Virus record (IMG/VR): IMGVR_UViG_3300036398_003854
Location: 1 to 42,175 of that record
Reading direction: 5' to 3' (one strand)
DNA from: a virus
DNA length: 42,175 bases
Part shown: in pieces, positions 1 through 7,343 of the stretch
Layout of the letters: each line of letters starts with the position of its first letter
How positions within the stretch are numbered: position 1 is the first letter of the stretch
Notes under the pieces: generated by a model
The model's database searches: none
What the model was told of the DNA's origin: nothing
What the model saw: only the letters and a program-made list of their open reading frames with translations
Translations under genes and position numbers: made by a program

Positions 1-1911
1 AGTAGGGAGTTCTTGGATAAGTATACTTTTTCACAAATCAAATCAATATTCAAATTGGCATACGCAAAGAAGTTTAGATTTCCCTCTTATATGAGTGCGT
101 TTAAATTTTATAACGACTATGCACTTAAAACTGATGACAAGAAGAAGATATTAGAAAGATATGAGGATAGGGTCTCTATAGTAGCTTTGTTTCTAGGAGA
201 TGGAGATTTTGAGCGAGCACAGGGATTAGTTGAGGTTCTTATTAATCAAGAGTTCCAACCCGCTACTCCCACCATGCTAAATGCTGGAAGAGCTAGAGGA
301 GGAGAACTAGTATCTTGTTTTCTTCTTGAAGTTAATGATACCCTCAATGATATTTCAAAAGCCCTAGATATGTCTATGCAGCTTTCTAAAGTTGGTGGAG
401 GTGTAGGATTAAATCTTTCCAAGATTAGAGCTAAGGGTGAGCCTATTAAGGGCATTAAAAATGCAACTAAAGGTGTAGTCGGAGTTATGAAGCTTTTAGA
501 TAATGCTTTTAGATATGCAGATCAAATGGGACAAAGACAGGGTAGCGGAGCTGCCTATCTGAATATATTTCATGCAGACATAAATGATTTTCTTGATACT
601 AAAAAAATTCAAGCTGATGATGATGTTCGAGTAAAAACACTATCTATCGGAGTCGTAATTCCTGATAAGTTTATTGAGCTAGCTCGTGAAGATAAAGATA
701 TGTATATCTTTTATCCATATACAGTATACAAGCAATATGGGGTTCATCTAGATGATATGAGCATTACAGAGATGTATGACCAGTTAGTAGATAATCCAGA
801 GGTCAGAAAAGATAAAGTTAATGCTCGTAAGCTATTAGAAAAACTGGCAGTAATGAGATATGAAAGTGGATATCCATATTTAATGTTTGAAGATAACGTT
901 AATCGAGTTCATGCAAATAACAGTATCTCGAAAGTCAAGTTTAGTAATTTGTGTTCAGAAATTTTGCAAGTATCAAAAGTATCTCAATATGCAGACTATG
1001 GTCAGACTGATGATGTAGGAATGGATATTTCTTGTAATCTAGGCTCGATCAACATAGTGAATGTTATGGAAAATAAATCTATAGAGCGAGCTGTAAAACT
1101 AGCAGTAGATGCTCTCACAACTGTCACTAATAAAACCAATATTAAAAATGCTCCTGCTGTTGCTCGTGCTAATAAAATGATGAGATCTATTGGACTGGGC
1201 GCAATGAATCTACATGGATATCTTGCCAAGAATCAAATCCAATATCAGAGTGAAGTAGGCCGAGACTTTGCAAATACATTCTTTATGATGATGAACTACT
1301 ATTCTCTTATTCGCTCAAATGAAATAGCAAAAAGCACAGGAGAAAGATATCATGGGTTCGAGCAGTCCACCTATGCGACAGGACAATACTTTGAAAAATA
1401 TATAAATACTGATTTCTCTCCTGCCTTTGACAAGGTTAAAAAGCTATTTGAAGGAATGAGTATTCCTACTCCTGCAGACTGGGCTCATCTAGCCGAACAA
1501 GTTAAAGAGTATGGATTGTATCACAGTTATAGATTAGCTATTGCTCCAACAGGCTCCATATCCTATGTTCAATCTGCTACTGCTTCTGTTATGCCTATAA
1601 TGGAAAAGATAGAACAACGTACCTATGGTAACTCAAAAACATATTATCCAATGCCTTATTTGAATTCTAAAACATGGTTCTTTTTTACAGAAGCTTATTA
1701 TATGAATATGTTTGATGTTATAGATATGATTTCTACTGTTCAGCAACACGTCGATCAGGGCATTAGTTTTACTCTATTCTTGACAGATAAAATGTCAACA
1801 AGGGATTTATCAAGAATTGATTTATATGCTCACCACAAGGGCATTAAGACACTTTATTACGCAAGAACAAAAGATACTACCCAAGAAGATTGTTTATCTT
1901 GTTCGGTATAG
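1..1911 (+). CDS. nrdE: Class Ib ribonucleotide reductase, alpha subunit (5' end cut by window edge)
   Basis: Large subunit that reduces ribonucleoside diphosphates to deoxyribonucleotides, partnered with the beta subunit encoded next. The reading frame is open from base 1, and the first residues visible match the inside of NrdE, so the first 60-80 residues lie outside the window. The TTG at 13 is not the real start. All expected cysteines are present: the redox pair in LVSCFL and SCNLGS, the thiyl-radical cysteine in NLCSEI (codon 952-954), and the C-terminal pair in the ending CLSCSV. The substrate-binding stretch APTGSISY is also present. The stop codon overlaps the SD of nrdF, so the two genes form an operon. 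No nrdI is visible; it could be upstream. Confidence 0.96.
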   Translation, partial: SREFLDKYTFSQIKSIFKLAYAKKFRFPSYMSAFKFYNDYALKTDDKKKILERYEDRVSIVALFLGDGDFERAQGLVEVLINQEFQPATPTMLNAGRARGGELVSCFLLEVNDTLNDISKALDMSMQLSKVGGGVGLNLSKIRAKGEPIKGIKNATKGVVGVMKLLDNAFRYADQMGQRQGSGAAYLNIFHADINDFLDTKKIQADDDVRVKTLSIGVVIPDKFIELAREDKDMYIFYPYTVYKQYGVHLDDMSITEMYDQLVDNPEVRKDKVNARKLLEKLAVMRYESGYPYLMFEDNVNRVHANNSISKVKFSNLCSEILQVSKVSQYADYGQTDDVGMDISCNLGSINIVNVMENKSIERAVKLAVDALTTVTNKTNIKNAPAVARANKMMRSIGLGAMNLHGYLAKNQIQYQSEVGRDFANTFFMMMNYYSLIRSNEIAKSTGERYHGFEQSTYATGQYFEKYINTDFSPAFDKVKKLFEGMSIPTPADWAHLAEQVKEYGLYHSYRLAIAPTGSISYVQSATASVMPIMEKIEQRTYGNSKTYYPMPYLNSKTWFFFTEAYYMNMFDVIDMISTVQQHVDQGISFTLFLTDKMSTRDLSRIDLYAHHKGIKTLYYARTKDTTQEDCLSCSV

Positions 1912-1921
1912 GAGGAAAAAT

Positions 1922-2890
1922 ATGTTGCACACTGCTGCAAATTGGGCACAGAAAGACGATAATTTTACACAAATATTTTATGAACAAAATATACGTCAGT
2001 TTTGGCTACCAGAAGAGATTAGCTTAAATGGAGATCTTCTCACTTGGAAGTCAATGAGTCATCAAGAAAAGGAAGTTTATAAGAAAGCCCTAGCTGGATT
2101 AACTCTGCTCGATACAGAGCAGGGTAATCTAGGAATGCCTTTAATTATGAATCACGTTAAGGGTCATCAAAGAAAAGCTGTTTTAAACTTTATGGGAATG
2201 ATGGAGAATGCCGTTCATGCAAAATCATATTCCAACATTTTTATGACTCTAGCAACTAAAGAAGAGATTCAGGCTCTATTTGCTTGGGTTGAACAGAACA
2301 AATACCTACAAAATAAAGCACAGATTATCACTTCTCTTTATAAAGATATTAAAGATAATGATGACGTATCACTTTATCAAGCTATGGTTGCATCTGTCTT
2401 ACTAGAAAGCTTCTTGTTTTACAGTGGCTTTTATTATCCACTTTTATGCTATGGTCAGGGTAAGTTAATGCAGAGTGGTGAAATCATTAATTTGATTATT
2501 AGAGATGAATCTATTCACGGAGTCTATGTAGGACTCTTAGCTCAAGAAATTTATAACAGTCAGACAGATATTAAAAAACTAGAACTAAAAAAATGGACTG
2601 AATATCTAGTGAGTACTCTTTATCACAATGAAGTTCAATACAGTCAAGATATATACGATCAGATTGGACTAACTCATGATGTTAAAAAGTTCATAAGATA
2701 TAACGCTAATAAAGCTCTTCAAAATCTAGGATTTGATGCTATTTTTCCAGAAGGAGAAGAAATTAACTCTGTAGTTCTTAATGGACTCAGTACAACATCA
2801 AAATCACATGATTTTTTCTCAATGAAGGGCAATTCTTATAAAATGGCTATCATAGATTCTATTAAAGATGAGGACTTTATTTTTAATTAA
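1922..2890 (+). CDS. nrdF: Class Ib ribonucleotide reductase, beta subunit
   Basis: Radical-generating small subunit of ribonucleotide reductase, 322 residues, the normal NrdF length. Metal ligands and the radical tyrosine can be placed: D64 (LLDTEQ), E95 and H99 with Y103 (ENAVHAKSY), E162 (LLESFLF), E196 and H199 (RDESIHG). The C-terminal acidic/aromatic tail that docks onto the alpha subunit is kept (ending DEDFIFN). The frame is open further upstream, but the start chosen is ATG 1922, 7 bases after TAGGAGG at 1908-1914, which contains the nrdE stop codon. The protein is strikingly similar to Bacillus NrdF as I recall it, which supports a Bacillota host or gene source. Confidence 0.96.
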   Translation: MLHTAANWAQKDDNFTQIFYEQNIRQFWLPEEISLNGDLLTWKSMSHQEKEVYKKALAGLTLLDTEQGNLGMPLIMNHVKGHQRKAVLNFMGMMENAVHAKSYSNIFMTLATKEEIQALFAWVEQNKYLQNKAQIITSLYKDIKDNDDVSLYQAMVASVLLESFLFYSGFYYPLLCYGQGKLMQSGEIINLIIRDESIHGVYVGLLAQEIYNSQTDIKKLELKKWTEYLVSTLYHNEVQYSQDIYDQIGLTHDVKKFIRYNANKALQNLGFDAIFPEGEEINSVVLNGLSTTSKSHDFFSMKGNSYKMAIIDSIKDEDFIFN

Positions 2891-2902
2891 GGAGAGAGTA
2901 TA

Positions 2903-3430
2903 ATGCCACTAAGAAAAGGTTATTCTGATAAAACGCTACAAAATAATATTGGTCAGCTAATTAAAGATGGATATCCACAAAAGCAAGCAGTAGCTATTGC
3001 TTTAGAAATTCAAAGAAAAGCTATGAAAGAAAAAGGAAAAACAGATTCTAGCTATGCCGTCATTACAGCTGAAGAAAAGTTAAAGGAAATTGACTTAGCT
3101 GCATTGGAACAAGCTCTAATGGAAACAGAGCCTATGCAAGATGAAGATGGACAGTGGAGTAAAAGATATACAATGGGCAATATTAGAGACATAGCTCCAA
3201 GTGGCAAGCATCTTATTTACTACACAACTGAATCAGATCCACAGCTTGTTGAAGATGTTAAATTTTGGAATATGTTTATGGATCAACTAGATTACTTTCC
3301 ACATGAAACCCATATTGAGAATGAAGAAGATCAGATTATAATTGTTTCAAATATGATGGAAGATGATGACTACGAAGAGCTTGAATCTGAGACAGAAGAA
3401 TTTGACCTAAAAAAAAAGACTTCGGACTAA
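2903..3430 (+). CDS. Conserved phage protein, zero-frame part of a probable frameshifted gene
   Basis: This reading frame gives 175 residues from ATG 2903, behind a good SD (AAGGAGAG). The N-terminus (PLRKGYSDKT...GYPQKQAVAIALE) is a small helical motif seen in many phage proteins of unknown function. The middle is acidic. The frame ends KKKTSD just after a run of nine A (3409-3417) followed by G. The -1 frame continues openly from there to 3846 with a second conserved phage domain, so the gene is better read as one 314-residue product with a -1 shift at 3412-3418. No function can be assigned. It lies directly downstream of nrdF and ahead of a terminator. A homopolymer sequencing error is the main alternative to programmed frameshifting. 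Confidence 0.8.
   Translation: MPLRKGYSDKTLQNNIGQLIKDGYPQKQAVAIALEIQRKAMKEKGKTDSSYAVITAEEKLKEIDLAALEQALMETEPMQDEDGQWSKRYTMGNIRDIAPSGKHLIYYTTESDPQLVEDVKFWNMFMDQLDYFPHETHIENEEDQIIIVSNMMEDDDYEELESETEEFDLKKKTSD
3412..3418 (+). other. Candidate -1 ribosomal frameshift slippery site A AAA AAG
   Basis: The zero-frame codons are AAA (3413-3415) and AAG (3416-3418), preceded by A. This is the same heptamer, in the same phase, as the E. coli dnaX slippery site. A zero-frame stop follows at 3428-3430, while the -1 frame stays open to 3846. A modest 7-bp stem with two G-U pairs (3434-3440 with 3462-3468) lies 15 bases downstream, farther than is typical for a stimulator. No strong upstream stimulatory SD is visible. 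Confidence 0.6.
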
Positions 3431-3846
3431 CTCAGTGGGCTACTAAAACTGGACAAGGGACGCCTGCTCCTAAGCGAGATAGAATCAAAGGTAGTGATGT
3501 CAATAAACCAGGAAGTGCTCAAGGCCCTGGTGGAGACATTGAGATTGATGAAAGTACAGAAGTGGGTCTAAGAAATAAAGTTTCTGAGCACAATGCGGAA
3601 ATGGAAAAACTCGATAAGCCTGTTTGGGCTAAAACTACTTTGGGACAACTGAAAGCTGTGTATCGTAGAGGTGCTGGAGCATATTCTACATCTCATAGAC
3701 CTGGTGTTACTAGAGCACAATGGGCTATGGCTAGAGTTAATGCATATTTATACCTTTTAAAAAATGGTAAGCCTAAAGATAAAAAATATGTAACAGACAA
3801 TGATCTTCTTCCAAAAGAGCATCCAAGATCTACAAGAACTAGTTAG
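3418..3846 (+). CDS. Conserved phage C-terminal domain, -1 frame continuation of the gene at 2903
   Basis: This stretch encodes 142 residues in the frame entered by a -1 shift at 3418. It has a Gly/Pro/Lys linker, then a domain with LGQLKAVYRRGAGAYSTSH, WAMARVNAYLYLL and the ending DNDLLPKEHPRST. I recall this pattern from many tailed-phage proteins of unknown function. The only canonical internal start, GTG 3562, has no SD and would cut away the linker, so independent translation is unlikely. The reading frame has no ATG start of its own between the previous stop (3403-3405) and the domain. Fusion to the upstream frame makes a 314-residue protein. A terminator follows 7 bases after the stop. 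Confidence 0.65.
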   Translation, partial: DFGLTQWATKTGQGTPAPKRDRIKGSDVNKPGSAQGPGGDIEIDESTEVGLRNKVSEHNAEMEKLDKPVWAKTTLGQLKAVYRRGAGAYSTSHRPGVTRAQWAMARVNAYLYLLKNGKPKDKKYVTDNDLLPKEHPRSTRTS

Positions 3847-3852
3847 TTATCT

Positions 3853-3888
3853 GGAGTTACTAATTATATATTAGTAGCTCCTTTTTTT
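3853..3888 (+). terminator. Intrinsic terminator after the ribonucleotide reductase unit
   Basis: A 12-bp stem (3853-3864 with 3870-3881, one G-U pair), a 5-base loop, then seven T. The T-tract runs directly into the -35 box of the next promoter. Confidence 0.9.
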
Positions 3889-3889
3889 A

Positions 3890-3918
3890 TTGACTAATTC
3901 ATTTAAAAATGATATAAT
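3890..3918 (+). promoter_or_regulatory. Promoter TTGACT-17-TATAAT for the glycosyltransferase-like gene
   Basis: The -35 TTGACT is at 3890-3895, the spacer is 17 bases, and the -10 TATAAT is at 3913-3918. Transcription would start near 3925, so the SD at 3926-3934 is almost at the 5' end of the mRNA. Confidence 0.88.
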
Positions 3919-3930
3919 ATTACTTAAGAG

Positions 3931-4668
3931 GTGATTTATATCAAGATTAATTTTTGTTGCTTTGCTAATTATAAATACTTTAATCAACAAAAAGCATTAG
4001 TAGAAAAGGCTCAAATGGATGGATTTGACTCTATATTTGCCTATACAGATAAAGATATTATAGGCACAGAATTTTATAAAGAAAATAAAGAAATTCTTAA
4101 TTTAGATCGTGGAGCTGGATACTGGCTTTGGAAGCCATATTTAATACTCAAGACACTAAAAGAAATGAATGATGGAGATGTTCTATTTTATTTAGATTCT
4201 GGAGATACTATTCTTAAAGGAACTAGAAGCTTTATTAGTAGAATGGTTTTAGAAGGAAATGATAAGATAATATCTACTTCTTTTTTTAGTCAAAAGGCTT
4301 ATACGAAAAGAGATTGTTTTGTCTTTATGAATTGTGATGGTCCTAAATATTGGGACTCTCATCAAGTAGAAGCTGGCATTATAGCGTTTCAAAAAACTTC
4401 AGAAAATATTAAGTTCTTAGAGGAGTGGTTTGAATTTTGTAAGAATAAATATATTGTTACAGATCTACCAAATACTTCAGGCTTTAAGAACTTTGATGAG
4501 TTTATAGATCATAGACACGATCAAAGCATATTAACAAATTTATGTGTAAAATATGGTGTGAAACTAGTTAATAAAATTAGAAAATATGCTGGTGTAAATG
4601 TTGATGATATAATGAGATATCCAGTAAATAGAGAATCGTCTTTTACTTCGGTTGACACGATCCTATAA
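3931..4668 (+). CDS. Glycosyltransferase-like protein (GT-A type)
   Basis: Predicted nucleotide-sugar-dependent glycosyltransferase of about 245 residues. The pattern GAGYWLWKPYLILKTL followed by DGDVLFYLDSGD resembles a family of GT-A-like proteins in phages and large viruses; the acidic LDSGD would take the metal/sugar-nucleotide role. The substrate is unknown: phage DNA bases, a virion protein or host wall polymers are all possible. It has its own promoter and a terminator upstream, so it is a separate unit. The start is uncertain. GTG 3931 overlaps the SD (AAGAGGTGAT, 3926-3934), while AUC 3940 lies 8 bases after GAGG and would give an N-terminus MKINF. The coordinates given use the canonical GTG. 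Confidence 0.7.
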   Translation: MIYIKINFCCFANYKYFNQQKALVEKAQMDGFDSIFAYTDKDIIGTEFYKENKEILNLDRGAGYWLWKPYLILKTLKEMNDGDVLFYLDSGDTILKGTRSFISRMVLEGNDKIISTSFFSQKAYTKRDCFVFMNCDGPKYWDSHQVEAGIIAFQKTSENIKFLEEWFEFCKNKYIVTDLPNTSGFKNFDEFIDHRHDQSILTNLCVKYGVKLVNKIRKYAGVNVDDIMRYPVNRESSFTSVDTIL

Positions 4669-4680
4669 AAATGGTATAAT
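4652..4680 (+). promoter_or_regulatory. Consensus promoter TTGACA-17-TATAAT
   Basis: TTGACA at 4652-4657, a 17-base spacer and TATAAT at 4675-4680. The -35 box lies inside the end of the glycosyltransferase gene. It drives the small gene at 4728 and probably the replication genes beyond. Confidence 0.92.
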
Positions 4681-4727
4681 TATCTTATAGAAATTTTTTA
4701 AATAAAATACTGAGAGGAATAACTTCA

Positions 4728-4931
4728 ATGACAGCTATTAAGAAAACTTTCTTTCAATGTTTTTCAATTAACTTTCATCGTTTTCTAAAAGCGAATGGTC
4801 TACACTCTATGAGCAAGGGCACGCATCCCAATGGCAAAACTTTTTGGGTTTATGAGCGAACTGAAAATTTTGAGAAATGTTTAAAGATCTGGCACGACAC
4901 TAAACCAGTTGACAAAATTCAACAAGTATAG
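4728..4931 (+). CDS. Small conserved phage protein, 67 residues
   Basis: Function not known. The sequence is rich in aromatic residues, with a pattern (FFQCFSINFHRFLKANG, then HPNGKTFWVYER and a short helix ending in W) that resembles small DUF5659-like phage proteins. That family match is from memory and is not certain. The start is ATG 4728 with AGAGG about 10 bases upstream. A second consensus promoter lies within its last codons, so the gene is bracketed by two strong promoters and is likely to be made early and in quantity. No signal peptide or membrane segment is seen. Confidence 0.75.
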   Translation: MTAIKKTFFQCFSINFHRFLKANGLHSMSKGTHPNGKTFWVYERTENFEKCLKIWHDTKPVDKIQQV

Positions 4932-4937
4932 TATAAT
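4909..4937 (+). promoter_or_regulatory. Consensus promoter TTGACA-17-TATAAT for the replication cluster
   Basis: TTGACA at 4909-4914 (inside the preceding gene), a 17-base spacer, and TATAAT at 4932-4937. It is 30 bases ahead of ATG 4967, whose SD is AAGGAG. Confidence 0.92.
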
Positions 4938-4966
4938 TATAATATATTGAATAAGGAGAAAACTAC

Positions 4967-5818
4967 ATGAAAAAAATGATTAATAAGAGTATGATTGAAG
5001 GAGTTTTACTAGAAAAAGAATTGCGTTCTGGTGTTACTAAGGCAGGAATTCCTTATGTTTCTGGTAGACTTCAAATTGAAACAGAGCCAGGCAATGTTAT
5101 TACTATTGATGTATTTGAACAGCAAAAAACATCTAAAGGATTGGACAATGCAAAGTTTGGAATTTTAAATGGTATCTATTTGAATGGTTCAGCTAAGCAA
5201 GATGGAGCAGCTAATCCAACTCGACTTCGTGTTAATTCAGCATTAGATTTAAATGACTGGACAGATAAAGATGGTCAAGCTCGTACAGCATTAATTAATG
5301 CAGGTGGATATATTAATATAGTTCCAACTGTAAACCCTAAAGCTGAGTTTGAAGTTGATATTGTTATTAAATCTGTACAACCAGAAATTAGAAATGAAAC
5401 AGAAACAGGTCGAGCTGTTGTTAATGGATTAATTTTTAACTATAGAAATAACGCCCTTCCAATTCGTCTTGTTGTTGAAAACAAAAAAGGCGTAGACTTC
5501 TTTTCTAATCTTGATCCAAATACTTTTACACGGGTTTGGGGAGTTCAAGTTAATAACACAGTAACAAATGAGAAGGCTGAGGAGTCAGCTTTTGGAGATT
5601 CAAAAGTTGTTCGATCATCGTATACTCGTAAAGAGCTTGTTATTACTGGAGCACAAACTATTCCATACGAAGAAGATCAATTGAGTCCTGCTGAATTAGC
5701 AGCTGCTGTTCAAGCTAGAAATATCGTAGTAGCTGAAAAGACTCAAGGTGTTAAACCTGCTGCACCTACAACTACTACAACAACTGCAAAGCCAGCTACA
5801 AACACATTTAATTTTTAA
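4967..5818 (+). CDS. Probable single-stranded DNA-binding protein
   Basis: 283-residue protein placed just before a Sak4-like recombination ATPase, the usual position for a phage ssDNA-binding protein. The first 60 residues (MIEGVLLEKELRSG, then a strand-rich stretch with EPGNVITIDVF) look like an OB-fold start. The main body is beta-rich with no catalytic motif. The C-terminus is a flexible Thr/Pro/Ala-rich tail ending in NTFNF. The aromatic last residue recalls SSB tails, but the acidic residues normally used to recruit partners are missing. The role is inferred mostly from position and general character. It has its own promoter and a strong SD. Confidence 0.6.
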   Translation: MKKMINKSMIEGVLLEKELRSGVTKAGIPYVSGRLQIETEPGNVITIDVFEQQKTSKGLDNAKFGILNGIYLNGSAKQDGAANPTRLRVNSALDLNDWTDKDGQARTALINAGGYINIVPTVNPKAEFEVDIVIKSVQPEIRNETETGRAVVNGLIFNYRNNALPIRLVVENKKGVDFFSNLDPNTFTRVWGVQVNNTVTNEKAEESAFGDSKVVRSSYTRKELVITGAQTIPYEEDQLSPAELAAAVQARNIVVAEKTQGVKPAAPTTTTTTAKPATNTFNF

Positions 5819-5836
5819 AACAAAAGGAGAAATAAT

Positions 5837-6811
5837 ATGTTAGATTTATTAAATTTGCAACCTCATCAAATCAGTAATGACCTTCGTGGTTACTCTGTAA
5901 TGTTTTATGGAGAACCAAAGTCGGGTAAAACTACGACTGCTAGTAAGTTTCCAAAGTCATTAATTTTAGCTTTTGAAAAGGGTTATGCAGCTTTACCTGG
6001 AGTTATGGCTGCTCCAATGAATAGTTGGTCAGACTTCTTGAAGATTCTTCGTCAATTAAAAGATGATGGTGTAAAAGAAAAGTTTGAAACTATTGTTATT
6101 GATACAGTTGATATTGCGTATGATTATTGTGAACAGTATATCTGTGCTCAAGCTGGAGTAGAATCAATCGGAGATATTCCTTTTGGTGGAGGCTATAGCA
6201 AAGTAGCAAAAGAATTTGATACTAAATTACGTGCAGTGGTTCAATTAGACTATGGTTTAGTTTTAATCAGTCACTCGACAGATAAAGTATTTAAAGATGA
6301 AACTGGTGTAGAGTATAATAAAATTATTCCTACTCTTCCAGCAAAGCCACGATTAATTGCAGGTCGTATGTGTGACATTATTGGTTATAGTCGTTCTGTT
6401 GATACAGCTGATGGCAGTAAAACAATGTTATTTATGCGAGGAACTCAGCGATTTGAAGCTGGCTCACGTTTTAAATATACTCCTGATTATATTGAATTTA
6501 GCTATGGAAATCTAGTTAAAGCAATTCAAGAAGCTGTAAAGCGTCAAACTGATGAAGATGGATCTGATATTGCTTCAGTTAAGTCAAATATCAACTCTAG
6601 CAATCTAATAGAGCATGACTTTGATGGACTAATGAAAGAATTTAGTACTATCACAGCTAAAATGATCGAGCAGGATGCAATGAAAAATGTTCCCAGGATT
6701 ACGGAGATTGTTGAACGCCATTTGGGCATTGGTAAAAAAGCTAGTGAAATGAGTCGAGCACAAGCTGATATTTTAGACATTATTGTTTTTGAACTAAAGC
6801 AATTAAAATAG
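5837..6811 (+). CDS. Sak4-like RecA-family ATPase (recombination)
   Basis: AAA/RecA-fold ATPase of 324 residues. The Walker A motif is GEPKSGKTT at residues 25-33, and the Walker B strand is TIVID near residue 89. A further beta strand ends in LISHSTDK, typical of the Sak4/RecA-like single-strand annealing ATPases of phages. The last 100 residues are helical and may make contacts with partners. It follows the ssDNA-binding candidate by 18 bases with SD AAAGGAG. The expected role is loading on or annealing ssDNA during recombination-dependent replication. A terminator follows directly, which separates this pair from the helicase-primase genes. Confidence 0.8.
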   Translation: MLDLLNLQPHQISNDLRGYSVMFYGEPKSGKTTTASKFPKSLILAFEKGYAALPGVMAAPMNSWSDFLKILRQLKDDGVKEKFETIVIDTVDIAYDYCEQYICAQAGVESIGDIPFGGGYSKVAKEFDTKLRAVVQLDYGLVLISHSTDKVFKDETGVEYNKIIPTLPAKPRLIAGRMCDIIGYSRSVDTADGSKTMLFMRGTQRFEAGSRFKYTPDYIEFSYGNLVKAIQEAVKRQTDEDGSDIASVKSNINSSNLIEHDFDGLMKEFSTITAKMIEQDAMKNVPRITEIVERHLGIGKKASEMSRAQADILDIIVFELKQLK

Positions 6812-6817
6812 TTTATG

Positions 6818-6843
6818 GGGGAGGATAATTTCCTCCCCTTTTA
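6818..6843 (+). terminator. Intrinsic terminator after the Sak4-like gene
   Basis: An 8-bp perfect GC-rich stem, GGGGAGGA (6818-6825) with TCCTCCCC (6831-6838), a 5-base loop, then four T. No consensus promoter is seen in the 20 bases before the next gene, so some read-through is probably needed. Confidence 0.8.
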
Positions 6844-6863
6844 TTCTTAACAAGGTGGTTAGC

Positions 6864-7343
6864 ATGAGACCAGTCAAATGTATATATTGTAGTAAACAGA
6901 TAGATAGAAATATAGAACCCTTTGTTGTTGTTAGTAAAAGATATGCCCATGAACACTGTGCTGATGAAGAAGATAAAGAACGACAAGATCGAGAAAGATT
7001 GAATGTGATATTATATGAACTTTTGGGAGAAAATGTAAACTTTGGAATGATTGGGCAACAAATAAAACAATTTAAATCACAGTATAGATATACTATAAGT
7101 GGTATAACAGGAACATTATATTATTGCTATAAAATTAAAAATATGCCTATAACCAAGAAAACTAATGGGATTGGAATCGTTCCATTTTTTTATAAAGAAG
7201 CTCGAGAGTATTTTTCTAGCGTTCATAGAGGCAGAGAGAATGCCCAGGGAGCAGTAGATATTCAAAAAAAGACAATTCATATTTCTTCTCCTCGAGCAGA
7301 AGGAATAAATAAAATAAGAGAGATTTCATTGGAGGATTTATAG
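6864..7343 (+). CDS. Small protein with N-terminal zinc knuckle, ahead of the helicase
   Basis: 159-residue protein of unknown function. Residues 5-8 and about 29-32 form CIYC and HEHC pairs, a likely four-ligand zinc site. A charged helix follows, and the C-terminal half is mixed and basic. I chose ATG 6864 because AAGGTGG (6852-6858) sits 5 bases before it; the in-frame GTG 6855 lies inside that SD. The stop codon shares a base with the start of the DnaB-like helicase gene, so the two are translationally coupled. A role as a helicase loader or replisome adaptor is possible, but this is inference from position only. Confidence 0.72.
   Translation: MRPVKCIYCSKQIDRNIEPFVVVSKRYAHEHCADEEDKERQDRERLNVILYELLGENVNFGMIGQQIKQFKSQYRYTISGITGTLYYCYKIKNMPITKKTNGIGIVPFFYKEAREYFSSVHRGRENAQGAVDIQKKTIHISSPRAEGINKIREISLEDL

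Noticed and set aside
13-15. TTG 13 as the start of nrdE
   Set aside because: The frame is open to base 1 and the sequence there already matches internal NrdE, so the true start is outside the window.
2899-2904. TATAAT overlapping the ATG at 2903 as a promoter
   Set aside because: There is no -35 match 16-18 bases upstream, and the position would leave the transcript without an SD.
3562-3846. Independent 94-residue gene starting at GTG 3562
   Set aside because: There is no SD before it, and the conserved frame extends upstream to the slippery site. It is better read as the end of a frameshifted product.
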